Assembly: GCF_026314945.1 (NCBI RefSeq) | Contig: NZ_CP111121.1 | Location: 2,232,001 to 2,296,000 of the forward strand | Length of the DNA stretch: 64,000 bases | Source: Chryseobacterium fluminis | GTDB lineage: Bacteria > Bacteroidota > Bacteroidia > Flavobacteriales > Weeksellaceae | Direction of reading: 5' to 3' | Shown here: positions 37,799-47,672 of the stretch, piece after piece | Layout: each line of letters starts with the position of its first letter | How positions within the stretch are numbered: the first letter of the stretch is position 1 | Position numbers and translations under genes: made by a program | Notes under the pieces: model-generated | The model's database searches: none | What the model saw: only the letters and a program-made list of their open reading frames with translations | What the model was told of the DNA's origin: nothing

Positions 37799-40700
37799 TT
37801 GCGGAATTATATCCTGATATTCGTGTTGTTTTTTATGGGCTTATTCTCAAGTAACGCGCAGGTTTTTTCCTGGACGAATCCCAATATCCCTCAGGACAGT
37901 ATAAAAAGAGACAGTATACTCGCTGCCAGGCTTGAACAGGACATTTTTGCAAAAGATACCCTGGATTTTGTAAAAACAAGCAACCGCATCATTGTCGATG
38001 AAGCTGTACTTGCGAAGAACGATAAAAAAAGATTTCTTGGTGAACTGAATTCCAAAGGCTCCATCATCCGGGGAATCACGTTTGGTAATAACCAGGGACA
38101 ATCGGTGCAGAGTTCGATGGATCTGCAGATTTCGGGGAGACTTTCGAAAGATGTTACCATTCTGGCCAGCATTTCGGATCACAACTTACCTATTCAGGCT
38201 GACGGATATACCCAAACCTTAGAGGAGTTTGATAAGATCTACATGCAGCTTAATATTAAGGATAAATCGATCTTAAGGGCAGGACATCTCGATCTGGTGG
38301 AATCTAAAAATTATTTTGCCAAATTTCAGAGAAGAAGCATGGGTCTTGAATTTCAGACCGAATTCGGAAAAGAAAATAAAACATTCGTGGATGTCTCAAT
38401 GGGGGTTGCGCGAAGTGAATTCCACAGGGTCCGTTTTCAGGGAGTTGAAGGAAACCAGGGACCTTACCGCCTAACCGGTAAAAACGGTGAACAGTTCATT
38501 ACCCTTATTTCAGGTTCGGAACAGGTTTTTATTGATGGGATTTTAATGAAACGTGGCGAAAACCAGGATTATATTATTAATTATAATACCGGTGAAGTTA
38601 CGTTTACCAGTTTCCGCCCTATTTTTCAGCAAAACTTCATTACCATTTCGTATAACTATACCAACAGAAATTATTCCAGATATCTGTTTACCGGAAAAGT
38701 AGAGCATAAAAGAGAAAAGCTTAAGCTCGGACTGAACTGGTTTATGGAAAATGATAATAAAAATGCACCGCTTTCCTTAAATCTTTCTCCAGAAGATGAG
38801 CAGATTTTAGCGGATGCGGGAAATAATCCTGATCTGATGTATGCTCCGTCAGGAGTCGTTACAGAATATGATGTCAATAAAATACTGTATCGGCTGGTCC
38901 AGAACCCAAGTGGCAACTATTATCAGTTTTCCACGGATCCCAATGAAACGCTTTATACCGTTTCCTATACCTATTTCGGATCTAACCTCGGAGACTATAA
39001 AATTACACAGACTACCAATAACGGCCGTGTTTTTGAATATGCAGGTCCTAATCTGGGAGATTACAGAGCGGTACGGAAATTACCCTCTCCCCAAAAATCC
39101 CAGGTGTATTCTTTAAATTCTGAATACCTGTTAAAAGATGGAAAAATAGGTGCCGATTTCTCATTAAGCAATTATGATGTGAATCTCTTTTCGTCAAAAG
39201 ATGCGGATCAGAATGTGGGATACGCATGGCGCATTTTTGGAAATAAAAAGTTCACAAAAAATAACTGGAACGGTACTCCGAGTTTCGAATACCAGTATAT
39301 CGACAGGCAATTCCATATCCTGGACCGTATTAATGATGTGGAATTCTCCAGAGATTTTAACCTGACTCAGGAATTCAGCGGAAGAACGCAAAACCGGTTT
39401 ATTTTTAGCTTCCTGAATAAATGGAATAATAAATCGACTTTAAACTACAGAGTGAACTATCTTGACGAACAGGATTCTTATAAAGGGATTAAAAATGATC
39501 TGGATTTCGGATGGATCAAAAACAAATTCTTCACCAAGGGAAGTCTCTCTTATCTGAGCACCAATGCTACGCTGCAGGATACCAAATTTATCAGAGGAGG
39601 AGTCTCCACCGAGTATACGGGCAAAAAAGGAAGCTGGGCAATCGGTGGAAGCATGGAACACAACGAAAAGAAATACAATGACACTCAGTTGATGGACGTC
39701 ACAAGTTTCAGCTGGAAAGAAATTTTCGTCCAAAAGAAGATCGGTGACAGCACAAGAACGAAGCTGTTGGCTAAAGTGTATATGAGAGACAATGATTCCG
39801 TACGTGATAACAGGCTTCAGAACATGAATAATATCTTGGGATTCATGGCAGAAAGTCAGCTGATTAAAACAGAGAAAACTACGCTGAATGCTTTAATTCA
39901 TTACAGAAAATTCTTTTACCAGAACCAGGATGCCGATATGTCCAGAAATAATGATTTTGTCGTTGGAAATATTTTATATAATCAGCAGCTTTTCCGGAAC
40001 GGTATGCGTCTGCAGGCATTTTATGAATTAGGAAACGGACAGGAAGCACAAAGAGAGTTCCAGTATATTAAAGTAACGGACGGACAGGGTATCTATAAGT
40101 GGACCGATTATAATGGAGACGGAATTCAGCAGCTTGATGAATTCGAGATTGCCGAATATTCGGATCTGGCACAATATATCAGGGTGTATACCAATTCTGT
40201 ACGGTATCTGCCTTCTAATAAAAACAAATTGCAGCTTGCTTTATTTGTAAACCCCTCTGTTGTTTTCAACTCTGAAAATGCATTCTTAAAACGCTGGAAT
40301 TTTAATGTTTCTTTAAATTCTCAAAACTCCTTTTATAAAAAAGACAAAGTGCTGGTGCTTAATCCTTTCGAAAAAAGTGAAGATCAGATTCTCAAAAATC
40401 AGAATATTTTAACCTCCGTGCAGTTCAGCCCGACGGAAAAGTCAGGATGGAACGGAAACTATCGTTTTATTTCTAATGACAACCTGATTAATGCTAACTT
40501 CAGTAATGAAGAGCGTGAACAGACTTCTCATTTCCTTAATATCGGATATTGGTTCAACAAAGAATTCAGGGTAGACTGGGAGAATTCCGTGCACGACATT
40601 AAAAACTCTTCACAGCTTTTCGCAACCCGGGATTACCGGCTGAATAATTTTGAGACCAAGCCTAAAGCCACGTATAAATTTACCGATGCTATCCAGGCCG

Positions 40701-41032
40701 AGCTTTCCTCTGCTTACCGTGAGAAGCAGAGGATAGATGGTGAAGAACTCTTAAAAGCCTTTGATATCACAGGAACTGTACAATGGGAGCGTAAAAAAAC
40801 ATCGATCCGGGGAAATTTCTCTTTTATTAATAACGATTTTAACGGAAATAATTTCAGCATTGTAGGAAACCAGATGCTGGATGGTCTGAAACCCGGAAAA
40901 AATCAGGTATGGAGTGTATTTATTCAACAGGCTATTAACTCCTTCCTACAATTGAATCTTAATTACGAAGGAAGAAATTCCGGAGACAGAACAATACATA
41001 TTGGCAGCATGCAGGTAAAAGCAAGCTTCTAA
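37799..41032 (+). CDS. Large outer-membrane barrel-like protein of unknown function
   Basis: 1077 residues with a signal peptide (ILIFVLFFMGLFSSNAQ), start TTG. After a short N-terminal region the sequence is an almost unbroken series of aromatic beta-strands. A segment around 240-290 (GSEQVFIDGILMKRGEN, then DYIINYNTGEVTFTS) resembles a motif I recall from SprA-like surface proteins. SprA itself is much longer, so this is at most distantly related. Probably an outer-membrane protein. Confidence 0.55.
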   Translation: MRNYILIFVLFFMGLFSSNAQVFSWTNPNIPQDSIKRDSILAARLEQDIFAKDTLDFVKTSNRIIVDEAVLAKNDKKRFLGELNSKGSIIRGITFGNNQGQSVQSSMDLQISGRLSKDVTILASISDHNLPIQADGYTQTLEEFDKIYMQLNIKDKSILRAGHLDLVESKNYFAKFQRRSMGLEFQTEFGKENKTFVDVSMGVARSEFHRVRFQGVEGNQGPYRLTGKNGEQFITLISGSEQVFIDGILMKRGENQDYIINYNTGEVTFTSFRPIFQQNFITISYNYTNRNYSRYLFTGKVEHKREKLKLGLNWFMENDNKNAPLSLNLSPEDEQILADAGNNPDLMYAPSGVVTEYDVNKILYRLVQNPSGNYYQFSTDPNETLYTVSYTYFGSNLGDYKITQTTNNGRVFEYAGPNLGDYRAVRKLPSPQKSQVYSLNSEYLLKDGKIGADFSLSNYDVNLFSSKDADQNVGYAWRIFGNKKFTKNNWNGTPSFEYQYIDRQFHILDRINDVEFSRDFNLTQEFSGRTQNRFIFSFLNKWNNKSTLNYRVNYLDEQDSYKGIKNDLDFGWIKNKFFTKGSLSYLSTNATLQDTKFIRGGVSTEYTGKKGSWAIGGSMEHNEKKYNDTQLMDVTSFSWKEIFVQKKIGDSTRTKLLAKVYMRDNDSVRDNRLQNMNNILGFMAESQLIKTEKTTLNALIHYRKFFYQNQDADMSRNNDFVVGNILYNQQLFRNGMRLQAFYELGNGQEAQREFQYIKVTDGQGIYKWTDYNGDGIQQLDEFEIAEYSDLAQYIRVYTNSVRYLPSNKNKLQLALFVNPSVVFNSENAFLKRWNFNVSLNSQNSFYKKDKVLVLNPFEKSEDQILKNQNILTSVQFSPTEKSGWNGNYRFISNDNLINANFSNEEREQTSHFLNIGYWFNKEFRVDWENSVHDIKNSSQLFATRDYRLNNFETKPKATYKFTDAIQAELSSAYREKQRIDGEELLKAFDITGTVQWERKKTSIRGNFSFINNDFNGNNFSIVGNQMLDGLKPGKNQVWSVFIQQAINSFLQLNLNYEGRNSGDRTIHIGSMQVKASF

Positions 41033-41180
41033 GTATGTTTTCAGCTGTTAAAAGCTAATCAAAACATTTGAACGACCATTCTTTTCAAGGAAAAATACTT
41101 TATAAATATAACTTTTGATGTAAATAATGCTGATAAAATCCTTCAATCAATTTAAAGGAGGTTATTTTTTCAGAATTTCG

Positions 41181-41188
41181 TAAGTTTG
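41181..41188 (+). promoter_or_regulatory. Promoter -7 element of dusB, next to the start codon
   Basis: TAAGTTTG ends 4 bp before the ATG at 41193, suggesting a leaderless or near-leaderless mRNA. Confidence 0.5.
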
Positions 41189-41192
41189 CGGC

Positions 41193-42188
41193 ATGGTAAA
41201 AATAGGCAACATAGAACTGCCGGAATTTCCGCTTTTGCTGGCTCCGATGGAAGACGTGAGTGACCCTCCGTTCAGAAGATTGTGTAAAATGCATGGTGCA
41301 GACTTAATGTATTCAGAATTTATTTCTTCTGAAGGCTTAATCCGGGATGCTATGAAAAGCAGAAAAAAACTCGACATCTTTGATTATGAAAGACCAGTGG
41401 GAATTCAGATCTTCGGTGGTGATGAAGAAGCCATGGCTTTATCTGCAAAAATCGTGGAGACGGTAAATCCCGATCTGGTGGATATTAATTTTGGGTGCCC
41501 GGTAAAAAAGGTAGTTTGTAAAGGTGCCGGTGCCGGGGTGTTAAAAGATATTGATCTGATGGTTCGTCTTACAAAAGCTGTAGTAAACTCCACCCACCTT
41601 CCTGTAACAGTGAAGACCCGTCTGGGATGGGACAGCACTTCAATTAATATTGATGAGGTAGCAGAACGTCTTCAGGAAACCGGAATCAAAGCACTGACGA
41701 TCCATGCGAGAACCCGTGCGCAGATGTACAAAGGAGAGGCAGATTGGGAACATATTTCAAGAATTAAACAAAATCCGAATATTGAAATTCCTATTTTTGG
41801 GAACGGTGATATCGATTCTCCGGAGAAAGCTCTGGAATATAAACAGAAATATGCCTGCGACGGAATTATGATTGGCCGTGCTGCCATCGGATATCCCTGG
41901 ATTTTTAATGAGATTAAACATTTCTTTAAAACCGGTGAGCATTTACCCGCTCCTGATATTTCAGACCGATTACTGGCAGTACGTCAACATGCCGAATGGA
42001 GTGTCGACTGGAAAGGGGAAAAACTGGGACTGGTTGAAATGAGACAGCACTACAGTAATTATTTCCGTGGGGTACCTCACTTCAAAGAATTCAGGAAAAA
42101 ATTCCTTGAGGTTTTTACCTTAGAGGAGATGGATGCCCTCATTAATGAAACACAGGCCTTTTACACAGAATATCAGGCACAGGTATAA
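41193..42188 (+). CDS. dusB: tRNA-dihydrouridine synthase
   Basis: 331 residues. An FMN-dependent TIM barrel reducing uridines in tRNA. LLLAPMEDVSDPPFRRLC near the N-terminus, DINFGCPVKKVVCKGAGAG (catalytic Cys in GCP-KK), KTRLGWD and IHARTRAQMYKGEADW are DusB-type motifs, and GNGDIDSP with DGIMIGRAAIGYPWIF closes the barrel. Confidence 0.95.
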   Translation: MVKIGNIELPEFPLLLAPMEDVSDPPFRRLCKMHGADLMYSEFISSEGLIRDAMKSRKKLDIFDYERPVGIQIFGGDEEAMALSAKIVETVNPDLVDINFGCPVKKVVCKGAGAGVLKDIDLMVRLTKAVVNSTHLPVTVKTRLGWDSTSINIDEVAERLQETGIKALTIHARTRAQMYKGEADWEHISRIKQNPNIEIPIFGNGDIDSPEKALEYKQKYACDGIMIGRAAIGYPWIFNEIKHFFKTGEHLPAPDISDRLLAVRQHAEWSVDWKGEKLGLVEMRQHYSNYFRGVPHFKEFRKKFLEVFTLEEMDALINETQAFYTEYQAQV

Positions 42189-42192
42189 AAAA

Positions 42193-42224
42193 AATAAACC
42201 ATCAAAAATTTTTGATGGTTTATT
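42193..42224 (+). terminator. Bidirectional terminator between dusB and deoC
   Basis: A perfect 16-bp inverted repeat AATAAACCATCAAAAA/TTTTTGATGGTTTATT lies between two convergent genes. Confidence 0.85.
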
Positions 42225-42245
42225 GTTACGTATGTACTGGATTTA

Positions 42246-42989
42246 TTAATATCCTTCTGAGGCGGACTGATCTTTTATCAAAGCTAATGCTGAAGAGGTT
42301 CCTATTCTTTTAACTCCCATCCTGATCATCTTTTCTGCATCATCCGGCGTTCTTACTCCGCCTGCTGCTTTCACAGGCAGTCTTCCGGCATTATCAATCA
42401 TGATCTTTATTCCTTCAAATGTTGCTCCGTTTGGTTTTTCACCGGTGGTCTCATAAAAACCTGTTGATGATTTTACAAAGATTTTCGATAAATCGCTATC
42501 GGAAAAATTTTCCTCTGCCCAATCAGAAATTTTTTTGGTAAGATCAGCAATCTGTGCATCTGTCAAGGCTGCAATTTCAATAATCCATTTTGCAGTTTTA
42601 TGATGCTGTAAACACAATTGTGTACATTTTACGAATTCATCTTTTACCAGGTCAATATTCCCTTTCAGATACGTATCATAATTGATCACAAAATCCAATT
42701 CGTCTGCCCCGTCGTCTATTGCCCGCGTTGCTTCTGCAATTTTTTCATCTACGGAGTAAGTTCCTTCATGAAAACCTATCACAGTGCCTACCACAACATT
42801 TGAATTTCTGTCGTTAATATACTTTTTAATTTCAGATACATAATCCGGACGGATCATTACGGCGAAGATGCCATGATCAATCGCTTCTTGTGTAAGTTCT
42901 ATATCTTTTTTTAAAGTTTCCTCGTCTGACATTCCTGACTGAGCGGGCGTTTTCAGGTAGGTCGAATCCAAATATTGTGCAATGTTCAT
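42246..42989 (-). CDS. deoC: Deoxyribose-phosphate aldolase
   Basis: 247 residues. Cleaves deoxyribose 5-phosphate to acetaldehyde and glyceraldehyde 3-phosphate. The Schiff-base lysine is in IFVKSSTGFYETTG, and LPVKAAGGVRTPDDAEKMI holds the second lysine. VGTVIGFHEGTYSVDEKIAE is the usual neighbouring strand. An Lrp/AsnC regulator sits 6 bp upstream, so the two are probably one operon. Confidence 0.95.
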   Translation of the reverse strand: MNIAQYLDSTYLKTPAQSGMSDEETLKKDIELTQEAIDHGIFAVMIRPDYVSEIKKYINDRNSNVVVGTVIGFHEGTYSVDEKIAEATRAIDDGADELDFVINYDTYLKGNIDLVKDEFVKCTQLCLQHHKTAKWIIEIAALTDAQIADLTKKISDWAEENFSDSDLSKIFVKSSTGFYETTGEKPNGATFEGIKIMIDNAGRLPVKAAGGVRTPDDAEKMIRMGVKRIGTSSALALIKDQSASEGY

Positions 42990-42995
42990 AATCTG

Positions 42996-43466
42996 TTATA
43001 CTTTCAGTTGTCGGTAGATTCCTTGCTCCAAAGATATGAAAGTTTCTGTTCTTGTCACCCCTTTCAGCTTTTGAAGTTTGCTGAGAATCTGCATCAGGTG
43101 ATCATTATCTTTGCATAAGACTTTCAGGAAAGTGGTATAATTACCGGTGGTGTAGTGTGCTTCCACTACTTCATTGATATCATTCAGTGACTTTACCACT
43201 TCCGGATAATGGCTTGGCTGATCCAGAAATACCCCGATATATGATATTACCTTATACCCTATTTTCTTAGGATTCAGGAAAGAGATGGAGTTTTCGATCA
43301 CCCCGGCATATTCAAGTTTTTTTATTCTCTGGTGAACCGCTGTAGTGGAGATCCCGACATTTTTTGAAATGTGAGCGAGAGAGGTCTTGGCATTATCCAT
43401 CAACATATAGATGATTTCTTTGTCGATTGAATCTAAATGGTAGTTTGCATTGCTTGAATTTTTCAT
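42996..43466 (-). CDS. Lrp/AsnC family transcriptional regulator
   Basis: 156 residues. The N-terminal winged helix (LDSIDKEIIYMLMDNAKTSLAHI, then VGISTTAVHQRIKKLE) is followed by a RAM/AsnC ligand-binding domain with VVEAHYTTGNYTTFLKVLCKD. It lies 6 bp before deoC and may regulate it; this is inferred from position only. Amino-acid effector is likely. Confidence 0.92.
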   Translation of the reverse strand: MKNSSNANYHLDSIDKEIIYMLMDNAKTSLAHISKNVGISTTAVHQRIKKLEYAGVIENSISFLNPKKIGYKVISYIGVFLDQPSHYPEVVKSLNDINEVVEAHYTTGNYTTFLKVLCKDNDHLMQILSKLQKLKGVTRTETFISLEQGIYRQLKV

Positions 43467-43507
43467 TTTCTACTTTTTTTATTATTTATGTTTTTACTAA
43501 GTATTTA

Positions 43508-44437
43508 TCAATTTTTGAATCTAATAAAAACCGGAAAATGATCACTATAACCTCCTAAATATCTCGTACCTGCGTACGTTCGGAAGGGTCTGCCACCAAA
43601 ATTCCTGTTCCGGCTGCTAATTTCGTCAGCGTTAAACACTTCAGCATTCTGAAATGAGAAACGACCATTATCAAAAAGTGATTTTGACAAGATAATCTGA
43701 TCAAACAGCAATCCCGACTTATAATGAAAAGTAGAATAATTTCTTGTGGAAAACAGCTCGTGAAACGGATTTTCAAGAATCTTTTCGCACGCGTTGTCGT
43801 AGAGAATTTTTACTAAATTTTCATCATCTGGGTTTTCATTAAAATCACCACACAGAATAACGTGTTCCTTTTCTTCATTCACAATATTCAATATCCGTCC
43901 CCGGATTTCGTTCATTATAAAGTCTCTTTTGGGTTTATTAACATCTTTTTCTCGCTTAGAGGGAAGGTGGGCGATAAAAATATTAATAATCTCTCCTTTA
44001 TATTTCACTCTTGAATAAAGTACATCTCTTGTCGTATCGTAATTTCCTATGGTTTTATGTATAATTTCAAAGAAAAAAGTAATAGGTTCTGAATCTATAA
44101 CTTCCACTTTACTTTTATCGTATATCATGGCCACATCTACCTTTCTTTCGTCCATAGAATTGTAATGTACAATCCCATACCCCGAATTAAAGGGATGCAT
44201 CTGCACAAGATCTTCCAAAACTTTCCTTCCGGAAACTTCGGATAATCCGATCATGAATGGCAAAACACCACTCCTCTCCTTCATCAACTGGAATACATGT
44301 GCAATTTTAAAAATTTTGTTCCTGTATCTTTTTTCATCCCAGTTTCTCAGTCCTGATCCGGTTGGATCTAATTGATGTACTGGTGCCGGATCCGGTAGAA
44401 ATAAATTTTCTACATTATAAAAAGAGAACAACTCCAT
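43508..44437 (-). CDS. Endonuclease/exonuclease/phosphatase family protein
   Basis: 309 residues, no signal peptide. FSFYNVENLF at the N-terminus, GLSEVSGRKVLEDL, INIFIAHLPSKR, CGDFNENPDD and YSDHFPVFI are the ordered metal and catalytic motifs of the family. Substrate (nucleic acid, lipid or sugar phosphate) is not visible. An inverted repeat lies about 20 bp before the ATG. Confidence 0.92.
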   Translation of the reverse strand: MELFSFYNVENLFLPDPAPVHQLDPTGSGLRNWDEKRYRNKIFKIAHVFQLMKERSGVLPFMIGLSEVSGRKVLEDLVQMHPFNSGYGIVHYNSMDERKVDVAMIYDKSKVEVIDSEPITFFFEIIHKTIGNYDTTRDVLYSRVKYKGEIINIFIAHLPSKREKDVNKPKRDFIMNEIRGRILNIVNEEKEHVILCGDFNENPDDENLVKILYDNACEKILENPFHELFSTRNYSTFHYKSGLLFDQIILSKSLFDNGRFSFQNAEVFNADEISSRNRNFGGRPFRTYAGTRYLGGYSDHFPVFIRFKN

Positions 44438-44457
44438 CTACAATCTTCACTTCTTTA

Positions 44458-44487
44458 AAATTTACATTTCTTTCAGAATGTAAATTT
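44458..44487 (-). promoter_or_regulatory. 11-bp inverted repeat upstream of the EEP gene, candidate operator
   Basis: AAATTTACATT (44458-44468) and AATGTAAATTT (44477-44487) are perfect complements with an 8-nt spacer. It sits 20 bp before the ATG; TAAATTTT on the minus strand within the near arm is one mismatch from the -7 consensus. Could be an operator or a 5'-UTR hairpin. Confidence 0.5.
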
Positions 44488-44811
44488 ATTATTTTTTTTT
44501 AAATATGATTAATTTATTTATACGATATTCATATTAATTTTATATCATAATAATAGTGATAATCTAAAATATATACTATAAAATCATACATATTATTTAA
44601 AATTTTAATCAATAAAAAAAATACTCAAATCCAGTAAAATAAAATCTTTGTATAAAAGAAAAAAAATAAGGATAAAATACTTACGTAAACTGTATTTAAC
44701 AACAATATTTAAATCCCAATCCCTATGTTAGCAAATTATTTTTCCATTTAAGAAGTACGATCGTAAAAATGTAAAAAAAAAGTTGAGGTTAATGAATTTC
44801 TGTAACTTTTT
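44488..44811 (-). other. AT-rich intergenic region, nothing recognised
   Basis: About 320 bp, strongly AT-rich, between trmD and the EEP gene. No frame or repeat stands out. Confidence 0.55.
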
Positions 44812-45483
44812 TCAGAGTAAATCGGGACGTTTTTCTTTAGTTATTCTTACAGCTTCATCATGGCGCCATTCCTCAATTTTACCGGAATTACCACTTAATA
44901 GAATTTTCGGAACCTCTAAACCTTTATAAATTTCTGGCCTTGTATAAATAGGCGGCGAAAGAAGGTCATCCTGAAAACTATCGGTAAGAGCACTCTGTTC
45001 ATCATTCAGAACTCCGGGAAGCAGGCGGATGATAGAATCCGCAAGGACACATGCGGCCAGCTCTCCACCGGTAAGTACATAATCTCCGATTGAAATTTCT
45101 TTAGTAATATGCAGATCTCTTACCCGCTGATCTATTCCTTTGTAATGTCCACACAGGAAGATGAGATTATTTTTAATAGAAAGCGTATTGGCTATCTTCT
45201 GATTTAAAGTTACACCATCCGGCGTCAGATAGATCACCTCATCATAGGTTCTCTGAGATTTCAGTTCAGAAATACATTTATCCAGCGGCTCGATCATCAT
45301 GACCATCCCCGCTCCTCCTCCGTAAGGTTCATCGTCGATTTGTCTGTGTTTGTTGACTGACCAGTCTCTCAACTGGTGAAAATGCACTTCTGCCAATCCC
45401 TTATCCATGGCTCTTCTTAAAATAGAAGTCTGAAACGGACTTTCCATCAGTTCTGGAAGTACGCTTATAATATCAATTCTCAT
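44812..45483 (-). CDS. trmD: tRNA (guanine-N1-)-methyltransferase
   Basis: 223 residues, slightly shorter than the enteric enzyme but normal for Bacteroidetes. Methylates G37 of tRNA using S-adenosylmethionine in a SPOUT knot. [42 protein letters not shown] and [14 protein letters not shown] are the signature motifs. The ATG overlaps the upstream oxidoreductase stop by 4 bp (ATGA), so the two are translationally coupled. Confidence 0.96.
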   Translation of the reverse strand: MRIDIISVLPELMESPFQTSILRRAMDKGLAEVHFHQLRDWSVNKHRQIDDEPYGGGAGMVMMIEPLDKCISELKSQRTYDEVIYLTPDGVTLNQKIANTLSIKNNLIFLCGHYKGIDQRVRDLHITKEISIGDYVLTGGELAACVLADSIIRLLPGVLNDEQSALTDSFQDDLLSPPIYTRPEIYKGLEVPKILLSGNSGKIEEWRHDEAVRITKEKRPDLL

Positions 45484-46742
45484 TGTACTGTTTCATTTTT
45501 CTTGTTTGGCAAAATTATTAATCTTAAAGAAGAATCCTTATTAAAATAACTCCACATCCAGTTGAAGAATACTGCGAGCTTATTCCTGACACTCAGAATC
45601 AGCATCAGGTGTAAAAACATCCAGAAATACCAGGCAAAAAGCCCCTGGAATTTAATGAACGGTAAATCCACTACCGCTCTGTGCTTTCCGATGGTTGCTA
45701 AAGATCCCTTATCATCATATTCGTATTCTACCCAGTCAGCAGTACTCTTCTTTAAGAGGTTTTTTCCTAAATTTTTTGCCTGGTTGATAGCCACATTAGC
45801 CACCTGGGGATGACCCTGTGGATATTTCGGTGTTTCCATATAAGCGATATCACCGATTGCATATATATTGTCGTAGCCTTTTATTCTGCTATACCGGTCT
45901 ACGATATACCTGTTTTTTATTAACCGATCTTCAGGAAAGCCATTTACAATATTTCCCGTCACGCCGGCTGCCCAGATTACATTATTGGAAGGAATGGTTT
46001 TGCCACTTTTCATAAAAACCTTGTCGCCATCATAATCCGTTACATATTCCTTACTTAAAAAGCTTACTCCGAGATCTTTTAAATATTGTTCAGATTTATC
46101 CTGAGCTTCCGTACTCATAACCGCTAGAGGCTTTTCTGTGGAGCTCACCAAAATGATATTGAGATGATCAAAATTCATATAAGGATAGTCTCTCGGGAGA
46201 ATTTCTTTTTTCATCTCGGCGAAAGCTCCGGCCAGTTCTACTCCGGTAGGTCCGCTTCCTACAATGACGATATTCCAGTTTCCGTCGTCGCTGCGGCTTT
46301 TTTCGATGATCAGCTTTTCGAATGTCATTAAAACATGATTTCTGATGCCGATGGCCTCTTGGGTATTTTTCATCCCGAAGGCCTTACCTTCCATAGCTTT
46401 ATTCCCGAAAAAATTGGTTTTACAGCCTGTTGCAATGATTAATTTATCGTAGGTAAATTCTGCTTCGTCCGTAATGACTCTGTTGTTCAGCGCATCAATT
46501 TCTTTCACTTCCGTCAGACGAAACTGTGTATTTCTGGAACGCTGAAAAATTTTTCTGAACGGAAAAGAAATATTGGAAGGCTCAATCCTTCCACACGCGA
46601 CCTGATAGAAAAGAGGTTGAAACATGTGGTGGTTTACCCTGTCCAGAACAATTACTTTTTTATTTTTATTGTTCAGTTTTTTTGCAAGTTGCAGCCCCGC
46701 AAAACCTCCTCCTATGATGATGATTTTTTCGCGTGTTTCCAT
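45480..46742 (-). CDS. Type II NADH dehydrogenase-like flavoprotein
   Basis: 420 residues from the ATG at 46742. An earlier TTG at 46751 falls inside the promoter -7 box, so it is rejected. [18 protein letters not shown] is the FAD-binding Rossmann loop, [19 protein letters not shown] the NADH loop, and [11 protein letters not shown] the third FAD motif. A hydrophobic C-terminal segment ([16 protein letters not shown]) would anchor it to the inner membrane, as in NDH-2, which passes electrons from NADH to quinone without pumping. trmD follows with a 4-bp overlap. Confidence 0.92.
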   Translation of the reverse strand: METREKIIIIGGGFAGLQLAKKLNNKNKKVIVLDRVNHHMFQPLFYQVACGRIEPSNISFPFRKIFQRSRNTQFRLTEVKEIDALNNRVITDEAEFTYDKLIIATGCKTNFFGNKAMEGKAFGMKNTQEAIGIRNHVLMTFEKLIIEKSRSDDGNWNIVIVGSGPTGVELAGAFAEMKKEILPRDYPYMNFDHLNIILVSSTEKPLAVMSTEAQDKSEQYLKDLGVSFLSKEYVTDYDGDKVFMKSGKTIPSNNVIWAAGVTGNIVNGFPEDRLIKNRYIVDRYSRIKGYDNIYAIGDIAYMETPKYPQGHPQVANVAINQAKNLGKNLLKKSTADWVEYEYDDKGSLATIGKHRAVVDLPFIKFQGLFAWYFWMFLHLMLILSVRNKLAVFFNWMWSYFNKDSSLRLIILPNKKNETVQ

Positions 46743-46748
46743 AGTAGA

Positions 46749-46756
46749 CAAATTTA
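46749..46756 (-). promoter_or_regulatory. Promoter -7 element of the NDH-2 gene
   Basis: TAAATTTG on the minus strand ends 6 bp before the ATG. A divergent -7 element (46792-46799) lies on the other strand 35 bp away. Confidence 0.55.
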
Positions 46757-46791
46757 CTGATTTTATTTAGTATTTGACAGTGAAAAAAAGT

Positions 46792-46799
46792 TAGTTTTG
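46792..46799 (+). promoter_or_regulatory. Promoter -7 element of the GH25 gene
   Basis: TAGTTTTG matches TAnnTTTG and ends 9 bp before the ATG. Confidence 0.45.
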
Positions 46800-46808
46800 T
46801 AAAACTTT

Positions 46809-47672
46809 ATGCCGTCAAGAAAGTACACCAAAAAAACTGCCAAAAGTCTTCATAAAACACGGAAGAAGAACTATTTTTTCCGCAGGAAAGTGGTATTGGC
46901 CATACTCATCATCGCTTTAATAGGGACCGGATTATATTTAAAACAGTCGGTCAATTATTACTACGCTCTCTATTTTAACAGATTCATCCATAAAAAACTT
47001 CATAACTCCGAAAATGAAACCCTCAGAATTCAGAGGATTATCAGCAGCAATCTTGATAAAACCTATGGTTTTGATATTTCTCATTACCAAAACAGAGAAG
47101 ATATAAAATGGGACAGCCTCAGCATCGGAAACAAAACCATCCCGCTGGAATTTGTGGTCATGAGAGCTACGATGGGCAACCGGAATGCGGACAAACATTT
47201 TGATGATTTTTGGGGACAGGCAAAAAAAAATAACCTTATCCGCGGAGCTTACCATTTTTACAGGGCCGATGAAGACCCGGTCATTCAGGCAAATAATTAC
47301 CTGGATAATGTAAAACTGGAAAGTGGTGATCTCCCTCCGATCCTGGATATCGAAAAAATACCGAAAAGGAAAACCAATAAGAAGCTGATTGAGGATCTGA
47401 AGGTATGGTGTAAAATCATTGAGGAAACGTATGGTAAAAAACCTATTATCTATACGTATTATCATTATTATAAAGACTTTTTAAAAGGAGAATTTGATGA
47501 CTATCCCCTTTGGCTGGCTAATTATAATGACGTTCCTGCTCCTTCTCCTGATGCGGAATGGAATCTCTGGCAGTTTACCGAAAACGGAATTGTTCATGGA
47601 ATCAATACCAAAGTAGACCTGGATATTTACAATGGCAGTGTATGGTCTCTAAAGAGGCTGACAATCGATTAA
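46809..47672 (+). CDS. GH25 family lysozyme-like muramidase
   Basis: 287 residues. A basic N-terminus and one membrane segment (VLAILIIALIGTGLYL) precede the GH25 barrel. YGFDISHYQNREDIKWDSL opens the domain, VMRATMGNRNADKHF and GAYHFYRADEDPVIQA follow, and PPILDIEKI carries the DxE catalytic acids. The C-terminal AEWNLWQFTENG and VDLDIYNG are typical. Probably cleaves peptidoglycan in the periplasm. The product may be membrane-tethered. Confidence 0.93.
   Translation: MPSRKYTKKTAKSLHKTRKKNYFFRRKVVLAILIIALIGTGLYLKQSVNYYYALYFNRFIHKKLHNSENETLRIQRIISSNLDKTYGFDISHYQNREDIKWDSLSIGNKTIPLEFVVMRATMGNRNADKHFDDFWGQAKKNNLIRGAYHFYRADEDPVIQANNYLDNVKLESGDLPPILDIEKIPKRKTNKKLIEDLKVWCKIIEETYGKKPIIYTYYHYYKDFLKGEFDDYPLWLANYNDVPAPSPDAEWNLWQFTENGIVHGINTKVDLDIYNGSVWSLKRLTID

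Noticed and set aside
46743..46751. Upstream TTG as the NDH-2 start
   Set aside because: It lies inside the -7 element, so it would not be in the transcript.
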